From: Boswellia sacra | Taxonomy: Eukaryota > Streptophyta > Magnoliopsida > Sapindales > Burseraceae | Reading direction: 5' to 3' | Length of the DNA stretch: 64,000 nt | NCBI GenBank assembly: GCA_013180625.2 | Contig: SNVD02003180.1 | Span: 109,264 to 173,263, forward strand | Shown here: one piece after another, positions 1-12,100 of the stretch | Layout: every line of letters starts with the position of its first letter | Position numbering within the stretch: position 1 is the first letter of the stretch | Position numbers and translations under genes: made by a program | Notes under the pieces: generated by a model | Told to the model about the DNA's origin: nothing | The model's input: only the letters and a program-made list of their open reading frames with translations | Database searches by the model: none

Positions 1-1284
1 GAATTTTGTTGGCCTTGGTAGCTTAGATGAATATGGAACTAGTTCAACTTGATGTAAAAACTGCATTTTTACATGGTGACTTGGAAGAGGAAATCTATAT
101 GACTCAGCCAAAGGGATTCAAAGTTGCTAGTAAGGAAAATTTGTGTGCAAACTAAAAAGATCGCTTTATGGTTTGAAGCAATCTCCAAGGCAGTGGTACA
201 AGCGATTTGATCGGTTTATGTGGGTCAGAGGTACACAAGAAGCAAATTTGATAATTGTGTGTATTTTCAGAGGCTACGTGATGGTTCTTTCATTTATCTA
301 CTCTTGTATGTTGATGATATGTTGATAGCTTCGACGAATGTTGAAGAAATTGCAAAGTTGAAGACTCAGTTGAATCGAGAGTTTGAGATGAAAGATTTGG
401 GTGAAGCTAAGAAGATACTAGATATGTAGATTAGCAGAGATAAACGGAGAGGCAAGATTCGTTTGACTCAGAAGCAGTACCTGAAGAAGGTATTACAACG
501 GTTTGGCATTATAGAGCAGTCAAAACCCGTAAGTACCCCACTTGCTCCTCATATGAAGCTTAGTGCATCTTTATCTCCTAGTACAGATGAGGAACGAGAG
601 TATATGTCTCGAGTTCCATATGCTAATGCAGTTGGTAGCCTGATGTATGCTATAGTGTGTACAAGACCCGACATTTCACATGCAGTTGGAGTTATGAGCA
701 GGTACATGCATGATCCTAGTAAAGGACATTGGCAAGCAGTGAAATGGATTCTACGGTATTTGCTGAAAACCATAGATGTTGGCTTAGTCTTTGAGAGAGA
801 TGATACGTGTGATCAGTATGCTATTGGTTATGTTGATTCAGATTATGCTGGTGATTTGGATAAACGTCAGTCGACAACCGGTTATGTGTTTACTCTTGTA
901 AGAGCACCAGTGAGTTGGAAGTCTACTTTATAGTCTACAGTGGCTTTGTCTACTACAGAGGCAGAGTATATGGCAATGACAGAGGCTGTGAAGGAAGCTA
1001 TTTGGTTACAAGGATTGCTGGATGAATTGGGAATAGGGTAGAAGAAGATCACTCTTTATTTTGACAGTCAGAGTGCTATCCACTTAGCGAAGAATCCAGT
1101 GTTTCATGTTCGTACGAAGCATATTGATGTTCAGTATCATTTTGTGCGGAAGATTATTGATAAAGGGAGAATCTTACTTCAGAAGATTGGGACTGTCGAG
1201 AATCCCGCAGATATGTTGACTAAGGTTGTGACAGCGATCAAGTTCAGTCATTGTTTGGACTTGATCAACATTGTGCGAGTTTGA
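1..1284 (+). pseudogene. Ty1/copia polyprotein 3' part (RT-RNase H), decayed
   Basis: This is the reverse transcriptase to RNase H end of a copia polyprotein, entered part-way by the window edge. Visible landmarks are an N-terminal RT block ([19 protein letters not shown], about 48-104), SLYGLKQSPRQWYKRF, the catalytic YVDDML near 309-326, a DLGEAKKILDM block, and the RNase H part with GYVDSDYAGD and the terminal ADMLTK block near 1207-1224. It is broken: frame changes around 140-300, a stop after the ILDM block near 427, a stop near 931, and another near 1039. It therefore cannot make a full polyprotein. The intact 3' LTR follows after about 100 bases, so this is the element's own 3' coding end. 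Family identification is firm; the element is inactive. Confidence 0.93.
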
Positions 1285-1372
1285 CCGCGCCATTGGGTGC
1301 ATTTGGAGGCGTTGCAGCTGTGATAGAGAATATAGGACAAAGAAGAGTTTTGTGGTGGATTGGCTAAATCGC

Positions 1373-1385
1373 CAAGGTGGAGAAT
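1373..1385 (+). promoter_or_regulatory. Polypurine tract of the copia element
   Basis: The purine-rich run AAGGTGGAGAAT lies directly before the LTR starting TGTTGG. This position and composition are standard for the plus-strand primer of Ty1/copia elements. Confidence 0.75.
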
Positions 1386-1942
1386 TGTTGGAGTTTTGAC
1401 TTTTTAGCCATTTGTGTGTATGTGTGCAAGAATCCCACATGGAGTGGGAGTCATTGTGTTGGAGAGACTTGGGCTTATAAGTTAAAGCCAAGTCTTCTCA
1501 CTTAGGTATCCCAATTGAAACTTTCCTTCACCCCTCCATATTGTGTAAGATCTCGTATAAGACCTCATAGTTTAGGGCCTTAAAGTTTGTAATATTTGCT
1601 TTTTTTCTCTTTTGATTTTGGGTATTTTAGTATTACCCAATTGTTTGGGTAATTACAGTTTGGCCCAACTGTTCGGGTAATTACAGTTTGACCCAATAGT
1701 TGTGGTATTTGTATTGTGGCTCAAAAGTTTGTAATTCTCTTTGAAGATAGTGAAAGGTTTCTTCAGCGGCGCCCAAAGACGTAGATAACAATACCAAACC
1801 TCGTTAAATCTTGGTGTTCTTTCTATTTCTGCATTGTTGATTGATTGGCTGCTCTTTAGTTGCTATTATATTCAATTATTTGGCATAGTTTGTGGTTGTG
1901 CATTTGGTTGTTTTGTTGGTATCGCTTCCGCTTTGCGCAACA
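1386..1942 (+). mobile_element. 3' LTR of Ty1/copia element, 557 bp
   Basis: The segment begins TGTTG and ends CAACA, a perfect 5-bp terminal inverted repeat, and directly follows the polypurine tract. Homology to the segmental-duplication partner near 12210 starts at the next base, 1943, so the LTR edge is placed with good confidence. The base run after the LTR is TGACT, the predicted target-site duplication. The 5' LTR is outside the window, so this cannot be tested here. The element interrupts copy A of the duplicated RNF170-like locus. Confidence 0.85.
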
Positions 1943-2335
1943 TGACTTGTCAATAATTGGCTTTCCAAGAACATGACGGCCTCCAAAAGTATTTCGTCAG
2001 TTGTTTGGATTTACCTTCTACCCCGTCATCTCCATGAATTCCTCGCACTTTTACATAATTCTTTTTACTTATTTTTTCTTCAAAATTGGATTCTTTTTAT
2101 GGCAGCTGTTGTGGTATTTGTCATTCATGTTTCATCTCTTCAAACTCCTCTTTAGGTTTTTTTTTTTTAATTATAAATTCTACTTATTCTTTAACTGTTG
2201 AAAGCTACTTAATATATACCATTATATTTGTGAAGCTTCATTTTTATTCATTTGTGATAAGTTTTCACATTTAAGCAGCTAGCATCTTTAACTCTTATTA
2301 TTTGAAATTTTTGAGATTGTTTCTCTTGTTGTCAG

Positions 2336-4212
2336 AGAGTGCGAGACCTACCTCTTCTACTGGGGAGACTGCTTCCAGAATTGTTGGACCCTCAGGGATC
2401 ACTTCCTTCTGTCACAAGAGCACGTATTTATGCAAAAAGTAAAGTCACTCTAAAACCATGGAAGCTTTTGTATTAGTATTTAACGTTACACTTAATATCC
2501 CTCTCCATAAACGGCATGCATTCTTTAAATATGTAATATTTGTGTGTGCTTTTTGTTTTTTTTTTTTTGACTAGCTGTATTCATATTTTTCTATGCCAAA
2601 TGTGCTTTGATTTTCTTCTATTAGAGGTTATTTGACATGCATTGGAACTCAAACGATAACAGTGAGTTAAAAATTTATGATATGGATTTGGTTTGACCCA
2701 CTAAATAAATTTTACTGGTAATTATAGCATAAAGTTTTTCACTGACAATAAGGAATTTTGTATGGTAATCTGAGGACTTGGGTTGACATATGCAATTAAG
2801 TAGAAAAAATTGGTACTGGTATTTTTAGTTTGTGAAAGTTATTACTAGATGGGCATGCGACTGTGGCAACCCGCTAAAAAATATATATGAGATTAAAGAA
2901 TAGAAAAATGCTGGATTGGTAAATTTTTATTGAATATCCTTTTCAAGGATTTTATGCCCTTGCATTTTTCATATGCAGTTCCCTTTTTCATTTTTTGATT
3001 TGATGTCTTTCATTAAGTATGCAACATAAACTCACTTGTCTGCTAGAGTTGTGCCATTTTGTGCCCTATTTAACTCATTTTAGCTGACAAAAAATAGATC
3101 AAGTAAACAAATAAATTAATTAAGATGGCAAATATATCTTGACGTTTCACATTTGTTGTTCCATTATCTAAAAGCCTTGTTCCGTTTATATTATTTGTCT
3201 AGGTTCATTTTAATTGTTTCCATCTCATTTCCATCCTGTGAACCATTTCTTCAGCACTTTTGTATTGTTGGTTTCAACTGTGAAAAAAAAGGGACTTTGT
3301 CAAATAATGGCTAATTGAGATTACGTCAAGAAATTGTGGATCTGATGATGCAGCAGAAAATCTATGTATTTATATGTAATAGGAGAAGTATCAGTGAGCC
3401 ATTTGCTGAAAATGGTGAAAAAGTCGGGAGAATTTGTCATGTGGTGCAAAGCTCTTTGGTCCATTATCCAAGAGCTTGAAATTTGGGTTTTGAGCCATTG
3501 AGGGCTCTGAGACAATGTTGTGAAATTGCTAGAAGTGTTTTTCCATTCTGAATTGATTGAATAAATTTATAACAGCTTGATAGGGATTATAAAAAAGATT
3601 AGGAAAGATAAAATTCTCCCGTGAGCTTGGGAATCACTAATTACAGGGAAAAAAATTAGCTAACTGTACAAATAATAAAATACACTAATCTAAAATGTTT
3701 TACCTTTTTTTTCTTTTTTTCCAATATAATCAAATATACCTATGTAGTTTGTTAAGACAGATTCTTCAACAAGAAGGTCTGTTCTATTCAAGCAGCAGCT
3801 GTTAATGGTAATAAAAGACTCCAAAGTCTTTGTGCAATAAGATAACTATTTTTGCTTGTTATTTTTCTTTGCTTAAATCTGCATCCTTAAGGTCCATGTT
3901 AAGAGGATTAATTTTTATCAGTTTTTCATGGAAGGGTTCTTATTCTTTCTTTTAATTACACACGATCGATATGGCTTGCTATCTACATACTGATTCCCTA
4001 CGACATTATTGCAGAAGGTATCTTTGCGGCCCTATATTTTAAATAAAGTTTTATTACAGTAATGAAAACATGACATTATAATCTACTATTGGTTTAATTC
4101 GTCGGGAGTTTTGGGCATCATTGGCTTCGGGGATGATCTCATTCTTCTACTTATATCATTATTGCTGCATGCCCTTTATCGATCAGTTCTGTATCGCCGT
4201 CATACTCGTTGA
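2336..4212 (+). pseudogene. RNF170-like pseudogene, last three exons only
   Basis: Three segments match exons 3-5 of the intact gene at 9107-14402: 2336-2438, about 3963-4017, and 4106-4212 (stop TGA at 4210-4212). The deduced peptides keep family sequence (DLPLLLGRLLPELLDPQGSL, then a DUF1232-like YDII-AEG and GDDLILL block). Damage is visible. One extra A sits before the exon 3 donor, shifting phase. The AG acceptor of exon 4 has become AC with nearby inserted bases. The acceptor of exon 5 reads CGG instead of CAG. No RING exons lie upstream; a copia LTR occupies that position. A normal ligase cannot be made from this copy. Confidence 0.88.
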
Positions 4213-5510
4213 CGTGCATGAACTCTCGTCAAGGTAGCATGTTTACAATGGACAGAAAGTGCAACAATATTTTAGACAATTGATTGACAGTGTAAGATTA
4301 TTTTTCATCGTTGCAATTTCGGGATGTTTGTAATTGATGTTGATTATTGGTCAGGTGGCCTGCACGGGAATTTGGATCTTTACAAACTGGGGAAACAAAG
4401 ATAGTGAAAATTGAATTGGGCATATACTTTGAATTACTTCAATTCACTTTGAAATTTTATTGGAATTTTATTATACGTTTGTTTGCTACGAAGCCCCTAA
4501 TTCGATGAAAAGGTGGACTAACCTATCCGGAAAATTTGCTTTTTTAAGTTGTTTTGTGAGTGCCAGATGTAAGTGGCTGAATTTTTTTCGCCTTGGCGAA
4601 GTGTGAAGTTGTATGTTTGTTTCATGACAACATGACATCTTATTCATGCTTGTCAAAGATTGCTTGACACTAATATAAGTATCTGGGAGTAGTTTCTCTT
4701 TTTTGACCAAAGCTTGAGGTGAATGTGGTCAAAGGGTATGTTATTTGATTCAGAAGTGGCAGTTTAATCTTGAAAATGATTAGGCACCCTCCCACGTAAG
4801 GGTTTGTTATTTATTTATTTTCATGAATATTAGTAAATTTCATGGCTATACTTTCGTCTTAAAAGGTTGAAAGGAGTGGGGGTCTTCCTCGAGGAGTGGA
4901 GTAGAAACTTTTCTATTTCGGTTTCATTCAATTTTATGTAATGAAGAAGTTAATTATTAAATGTTTCATTTAAATTATTTTGAGTGTATATGATCTGCGA
5001 AAAATATTTTAATAGAAACAAATAGTTATAGGAAATATTATGAACTTTACTCATCGAGATATGTAAACATAAACTGTTAAATACGTTAAAACTTTTATTT
5101 GTTATTTATTTTAATATTTTAAAATATCTTCCTTCACAAAGTAATTCAAACCAACACCAATTATTCAAGAAAAAAAATATTAAAAACATATATAACAAAA
5201 TAACACAACTCAATTCGGTTTATAATTTTTATTAAGGTTTCAAAATGGCAATATGTGTGTGTGTTTGTGTGCCATCCTTGATCTTGGCATAGCAAAAAAT
5301 AAATTTTTTGTTCCTTTAATGTGACGACCTTTTCTGTATGACATTGATGTCCAGGCCCGTGACCCGTGGTTTTCATCAGTCAACATAACTTTAACTACCA
5401 TGTGACATGTTAAAAGCAGAATAATATATTTCCAAAGCCTAGCAGGAAACATAAACACTAAATTTCAGAGTCATTTAAAAATCTAAATAATTTTTTTTAT
5501 TACCAAAATG

Positions 5511-5933
5511 TTAAAATTCGATATAATTTTGCATTGAAAGTAAGGAAGAGATTAAAAAAAAAAACACTTGCAAATTCTTTAATGCAACATAAGTCACAAA
5601 TCTTTGTGGATGAAATTTGTTCCTATAACCCCACAAAATGGGAACAAAAATTATGGCCCAACTGTTTTTTAATTTTCTGTCATATATTTCTAAAACGCAA
5701 TAATTATTTGAAATTAAAACTAACATCAATATGTTGTCTATAGATGTAACAACGTTAAAAAAATTCAAAATTATAATTGAAGAATAACAAAGTTCACATC
5801 CATCAAAGATTATATAAAACCATATTTTCAGATAATTATTAGAACAAAAAAATAAAAAAAGAAGGAATCCACAAAATAGAGGCTTAGGAATAAGAGTGAA
5901 AAAACGGGGGAATGGCCGCATTAGAGGAAACAT
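5511..5933 (-). other. Unassigned 140-codon ORF retained in both duplicate copies (copy A)
   Basis: A minus-strand ORF of 140 codons has a near-identical partner at 15785-16183 in copy B. The deduced peptide is hydrophobic and aromatic-rich, with no family I recognise. Surrounding DNA identity is about 98% by eye over some 370 bases, higher than in the introns. ORF retention could therefore simply reflect local DNA conservation. Listed as possible coding sequence only; no splice or promoter context supports it. Confidence 0.2.
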
Positions 5934-6693
5934 AAGAGAATAGCTTGTTCCGAGGTAAATGAGAGCTTAAAAAAAAAAATAAATAAATAAAAATAAAAAT
6001 TGCAATTGATTTTAGTTTAATGCTGATATTGTAAATAGGATGATGGCAATTTTGTAAGTTTATGATTGTGGTAGTTTAGTAATTAGCGTTCAAAAAATAA
6101 GGCATTAACGTTTTAATAAATTGTTATAATATGGGTTAGATATTTTCACCCAACCCAATCTCCACCGTACATTTGTTAACTGCTTATTGGATGAAGGGCG
6201 GTGGAGAGGCTGTGAAGCTAAGTATATAAAACCCTCCCCGTCATTTGTAAAATGCACCAATCAATGAAAAGGTCTTTTACTTCAACTACTATTGTCTCCA
6301 TCTCCTCACCACGTTCGTCTTGTCTCTTTTCCTAATTTATTCTTTGGCCTTTTATCCGCGGCCCCACATCCTTCATTTCTCCCGTCAGCTTTGCAAGACA
6401 ATAAAATCATTAATTCTTTCTTATTTATTAGATTAACATTATCACTCATTCCACTATTTTCCTAAAATTAAGCAAATATAATTATTTATTGTTATTATTA
6501 TTATTATTTTCAAAAAGTTAACCTGGGAGACAAGCTCATAATAAGATGTACATCTAACATATTTATATTTAAGAGGACACATTTTTATAAGTGCATTAAT
6601 TAATGGCTCAACTGATCGAGTGACAATAATATTATTATTTTTTTAATATCATTATAGCTTGAAAATGCACAACTCACACAATGAGGATATTCA

Positions 6694-6900
6694 TGATATT
6701 AGAGATGTGCGTAATTATCCGACTTGATCCGATCCAATCGAGTTTGTTAGGTTGGTTAAGTCCTAATCGATTTTTGTTAAGTTGTAATCCGAAATCATGT
6801 GTGTAACTTCGGGTTTTTAGTGATCGGATCATATTCGGGTTTTAATTCTTTAACCCAACAGAAACTAGCCCTGACAACTCTTTAAAAAAAAATTGACAGT
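6694..6900. mobile_element. hAT-like MITE fragment shared by both copies
   Basis: Sequence starting TAGAGATGTGC and rich in ATCCGA and TCGGGTTTT motifs resembles the inverted end of the insertion at about 16534-17311 (TAGGGATGCA and similar). The homologous copy sits at about 18534-18720, so this fragment was present before the duplication. Ends are not clear. Confidence 0.4.
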
Positions 6901-6940
6901 GCCATGTGTCATCATATTATTGGAAAGCATAATTTTTTTT

Positions 6941-8171
6941 GTTTATAAATTTTGTAATTTTTTGTCTTAAATCTGAATATATCTAAATTAAACTGAAATC
7001 CAAATAAGTGTAAATATAAAAATCTAACTGATATGATTATTTTTTTATTTTAACATCTGAATTGAATGTCTGTAAACTAATATTTTTACAAATATATCCC
7101 TATTTATATATACTATTTTCACTTGTGATTTTATTTTACATAACAAAAATATTTGTATACCAAAATTTGTTATAAATTTAATTTACTTAAATGCATATAA
7201 TTGATAGAGAAGTTATTTTTTTAAAGAATTTTTTATATAAAAAGCTAAATGATCATAAAATAATTTTAAAAATATATGGAGAATCATAGTATAAATTATA
7301 AATAAATACTAATGTTTCAAAGTTAAAATGTTAGGCTATATACAAATTGATCATAAATAAATTTTTATAAGGGCATTTAAAAGAATTAAAGGAGTAATAA
7401 ATAATCTAATCATTTGCATTGAGATAAAAGTTATAATTTTTAGATTTTTTTCATTCTGAAAATGTCTTATATTAAGTCTTAAGTAAAAAAACACCATAAT
7501 AAGATTTGAAGTCTGAGAATAAGTTAAATTTAGACTTCAGATTGAAAAACAATAAGCCCCTTTATTACTTTTGTTTTAGATAAGTTTAACATTTTTTTTG
7601 TTTTAGATAAGTTTAAGTATTGCTTATGGTAGATATGAATTTTCTATTTTTTACTTAATTATAATAATATTTATTTAATTTTATAACAAATTTATTCCAT
7701 TTAAAAGTTTTTTTTTTTAATTGTTAGATCCAATAGTTATTTTTATCCCTTGTTAGTTATTTATTCCATTTAAAACCTTGGGGGTGTGTCTGTTTGCTGG
7801 CATTTATGACGCTGTTCCGAAAATTATTCTTCAAACCTGGATTGTTTTATGCTAGCCGTAGTGGTATTTATCAATTCATATTTCATATTTCATAATTCAT
7901 CTTCGCCAACTCCTTAAAATCTCTTAATATCATTGACCAAATTAAGAATAATTTGAACGCCTCAATTCGTCATTATACTAATTTAATTAACCGAAAATTT
8001 ATGATTCTTTTAACTAATATCTTATTACAAATATGTTTTATTATAAAATTTCAAAAATATAATACAAAAAATATGTTTAACTATATAAACTAGCTACCAA
8101 TAATTATTATCCTATTATATGATAAAAATATTCTAATTAAATTACCAAAAATTTAAATGTATTAATTTTAC

Positions 8172-8209
<38 letters not shown>

Positions 8210-8235
8210 ATTATTAAAAAAAACTTGATTGTATT
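6941..8235. other. AT-rich spacer without recognisable gene
   Basis: Very AT-rich sequence with no ORF of interest and no recognised repeat end. It carries an (AT)n microsatellite at about 8176-8207. Confidence 0.6.
8176..8207. repeat. (AT)n microsatellite
   Basis: Uninterrupted alternating A and T for about 32 bases, followed by a short ATT run. Confidence 0.9.
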
Positions 8236-8737
8236 AAGGGGTGGGATTCGTGTCGTGTCGTGTCGACTCATTTAATTATCGTGTCAAAACATGAAATACA
8301 AATCCACCCGATTATTAAACGTATTACCCACGTGTCGTAATCGTATCATATTTAATTCGCATAATTTACTTAATTGTTTAACTTAGTTATACATAATATA
8401 TTATATTCTCCATATTTAAATCAATTAAAATTATTTTTAAAATATAAACCATTGTTAGTATAAAATATTATTAAAATCATCATAATTTATTATTTTACAA
8501 ATTAATTTATTTTATAGTATAAAAATTTCAGTTTTATAATATATATATTGTACGTAGGTAATAATTTATATCATTGAATGAATTTACATATTAAGGATAT
8601 ATAAAATATATTTAACTATTCGTATCATTAAACATGTTGGCGTGTTGAATACCTTCAACACTAACCCGACCTATTTATTAATCGTATAACGTGTTCGTGT
8701 CGTGTTCGCGGATTTGTGTCAAAAATTCCGGCCTCTA
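8236..8737. mobile_element. Non-autonomous hAT-type element with 8-bp target duplication
   Basis: The element starts AAGGGGTGGGATTCGTG and ends GTCAAAAATTCCGGCCTCTA. The ends are imperfect inverted repeats (AGGGGTGGGA against AGAGGCCGGA). It is flanked by the perfect 8-bp direct repeat ATTGTATT at 8228-8235 and 8738-8745, the length expected for hAT insertion. It is about 502 bp, has many GTGTCGTGTC repeats near both ends, and no transposase ORF. It ends about 370 bp before the start codon of the RNF170-like gene and may affect its promoter. Confidence 0.8.
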
Positions 8738-9106
8738 ATTGTATTTTAGTATTTTAATTTCTATAGGACAATAGCGTTAGTTTACAAAATATCTGGATTG
8801 TGACGTGACTGGACGAAATCCAAAAAGGTAAGAACCCATGATCATGCACAAACTGAATTTAACTGCAGATAGACTCTTCATGACAAGAAATATTACAGAA
8901 ATTATTGCATCATCACATCCTCCGTCAGCTGAGTGACGACAGCCACTCCCAGTCAGAACGCGTTTGAAAGTTGGAGTGTGGAAGGAGAAAGCTCGTTAAC
9001 CCCAGCCGCCCCATTGTCATTCCCACACCTACTTTAACATAGATTATATGGGTTACTATTATTGTCACCGGAAAAGAATGAAGAAAAAAGACAAAGACAG
9101 AGACAA

Positions 9107-9197
9107 ATGGAGGGCCCGCCGGAGAACGATTTCTGCTCCGTCTGCCATGAAAATTTCAATGTTCCTTGCCAGGCCAATTGCTCTCACTGGTTCTGTG
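9107..9197 (+). CDS. RNF170: RNF170-like exon 1
   Basis: Encodes the start and first half of the RING, from the NDFCSVC block to SHWFC. Ends phase 1 before donor GTGGGT. Confidence 0.88.
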
Positions 9198-12100
9198 GTG
9201 GGTTTCCTTTTCATCACATTTGCATTGCATTTTATTGTATTAAATAAACTAATTTGTCGGAACGGAGCTCCAATATTTTTGGGTTGTTCGTTTGTTTGTC
9301 AGGTGTTTGCATTATGAGCGTTTGGGAACATGCTTCGACATCTCGACCTTGTATATGCCCTTTATGCCGTCGTCAGATAACTTTTTTGATTCCAACTGAG
9401 GCCAACCATAACTCTAATGTTGCTCGGATTCTGCAGTACAATCGCCGTTTTGGTCAGCAGGGCAATGGTCTTCGCGAGGTATCGCATAAATATAGTTATT
9501 TCTTTCGAAATCATCTGTCTTTCTTTGCTTGCAAGTTCATTTCTTTACCATATATTGCTTTCTGTTTGTGACATCATTCATCCATTTGTGCATTAACTGG
9601 AACTTTTGACCCTTGGCATGCCATCATATTCAACTCTTCCATGCCTGTATGGGAATCGATGACATTAGATTTCTTTGGAACTTACTGTGTAATATGACAT
9701 GATTGGGTTAGACTTGTGTGTTTTGTATCCTTATTTTACACCTACGGCTAATGATATGCGGGCATTGGAGTTTTAGTACAAGTTGCACATTGATGCTTGT
9801 GCCAATGGAGTACTCGGTTGAGTTGTTGGGGCATGAAGGAGAGCCTTCCCACAGTCCTAATCAATTTTTTTTCCCTCCAATTTTCTAAATCTGCTCCAGC
9901 TGTTTGATTACCATCTCAGGTGCAGACATATATAGATATCTATCTTTTTATTCATTTACAATTGATCGGTCTTTATTAGCTACTCCATCTTAATTTGCAA
10001 GTGCTTACCCAAAACCTTCTAAATGACTGTTTTAGTTTTTGAGTTAGTTTTCCCTGTTTTCCCATGACATTTGTGGCCATCCATTTGTTTACATGTATTA
10101 TCTCGTTCCGTGACCCCGATTCTTTCTCAGAGTCCAAAAGGTATGAGGACGTAGCATTTATGAATTCTGAGCGTAAAAGGATTGGACAGATGTAGACAAT
10201 TCAGATCCATTTTTATCCAAATCTATAGCTGAACAGTGTTTTAAATGGCTAGGTGGTACTTAGATGTAGAAGTACTGGTTATATAGGTAAGAAATTATAG
10301 TAGAACAAATGTTCGTCTTGCATTTGTTGCTCTAGCTATAGTGGAATCTTGGCATGAATAATTAATTAATGTTACTGGTGCTTCATTTTACAGGGAAAAT
10401 GTTTATATTAGAAATGCATTAGTCAGTCTTTGCTTGCATGATGAGAAAGTCCTCTGGGACTGAGTAAAATTCCTACTCTTAACAGTTGAGATGACTAGAT
10501 AATGCCTTGTTCATATAGTTTGACTGTTTTCATGTGTCTACAATGACTACTCAATTTTTATTCTTAACGGTTGGGATGACTAGATAATGCCTTGTCGATA
10601 TAGTTTCAACTCTGCTCATGTGTGTACTACAGTCTTACGTTTTCAGTAAAAAACTTTTCTTGCTTTCTGTTTGTGAGATCATCCATTTTTGCATTTACTG
10701 AAAGATAAATTAATTACTGTACATCTATTGCTGGAACTCTTTACTTACTAATTAGCATGCTTATCATATTCAACTCTTCCGTGGCTGTATGCATTGGAAA
10801 CATTTATCGAATCTTTATTCTACAGCTGGAGCTAATATTTATGTATGCATTTGGGTATGCATTGTAGCACACATTACACATTGATACTTGTGCCATAAAA
10901 TTATGCGGTTGAGTTGTTGGGGCATAATTGAGAACCCACATGCAGTCCTAATTATTTTATTTTATTTTATTTCTGACTAACCTAATCAATCGCCAATTTT
11001 CAGAATTGGTCTTTCTGTTTAATTACCATCTCAGCTGTAATATATATTAAATATTAATTCATTGGTTAAATTTTATTCTCCACTATGTTGGCCTATACGC
11101 CTTATTGATTTTACTCTCCCCGCTTATATTTCTGCCAAGCAGCATCTTCTCTAAACATGTGACCCCCAACATGAACAGCCGCTGTAATTAAATGCACATG
11201 AGCATACTAATTTGGCTGGAATTTACTTCCTTATCTGCTGTAGGAACTGACACCACTGTCTTCACTATTCTACTTGTGTTTTGAAGGACCTTACATTACA
11301 TCACTCGGTTTTGAACTGGGATACGATACTCTAGAAATGTTCTTGATATAATAAAAATACCTTAGAAACAGATCTGATTGCTGCAACTTTTATAGTAATA
11401 TTAGAAAGCTTAAGAGCAGAGACAAAGACGGGAATAGATGGACCTACGGGACACTCAAGAATAGATATCTCACATATGCTAGGAGGCATAACATCACACC
11501 AGATGCAGACTAGAAAAGATTCTACTTTCTTCATAACTTTTTATGGCCAATTAAAGCAAACATAAGGACTTGAGGCTGATGTGGTATACAGGACACTAAC
11601 TAAACAATTAAACTACCAGCCAAATACTTTATGAAAGATTAGTCTTATTAGCTATTCCATCTTAACTTGCAAGTTCTTATTTGAAACCTGCCAAATGACT
11701 TTTTCAGTTTTTGAGTTGGTTAGTTTATAATAGAGTTCGAACTTTAGCTTCTCTTTGGGCCTTAGTGCCAAGAGTTTTGTGACACCTCTTTTTTTTTCTC
11801 TTTTTTTTTAAAATTATTATTATTATTTTCTAATTGGGAGGGAGTTTGGGGTGTTACAAGCTAACCTGGGGTGTCTTTGGTTTGTTTTCCCTTTTTCAAC
11901 TATTGACTGTTGTGGCCATTCATTTGTTTACATGTCTGGTTCTTTGACCACTGCTTGTTTCCAAGAGTCCAAAAGGGATGGGGAATTTAAAGAATAAAAA
12001 TTTGTACAGATTTAGAGTAATCAGATCCATTTTTCTGTTCCAAATCTATTGCTGAACTATGCCTTAAATGGCTAGATGGTACTTAGATGCAGAAGTAGTG

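Larger units (their letters stand above)
1943..6940 (+). repeat. Segmental duplication copy A (partial RNF170-like locus plus 3' flank)
   Basis: This stretch aligns by eye, in order and orientation, with about 12210-18764. Shared anchors include the phrase around 1990 and 12250, exon 3 (2336 and 12610), exon 5 (4106 and 14296), and a block near 6640-6930 matching 18470-18760. Copy A lacks two insertions of about 0.8 kb present in copy B. Its left edge is cut by the copia LTR, so whether RING exons once existed further left cannot be seen here. Confidence 0.9.

Noticed and set aside
9254..9571. 105-codon ORF over RNF170-like exon 2
   Set aside because: It includes the real exon in frame but extends into both introns; only 9303-9478 is supported by splice sites and phase.
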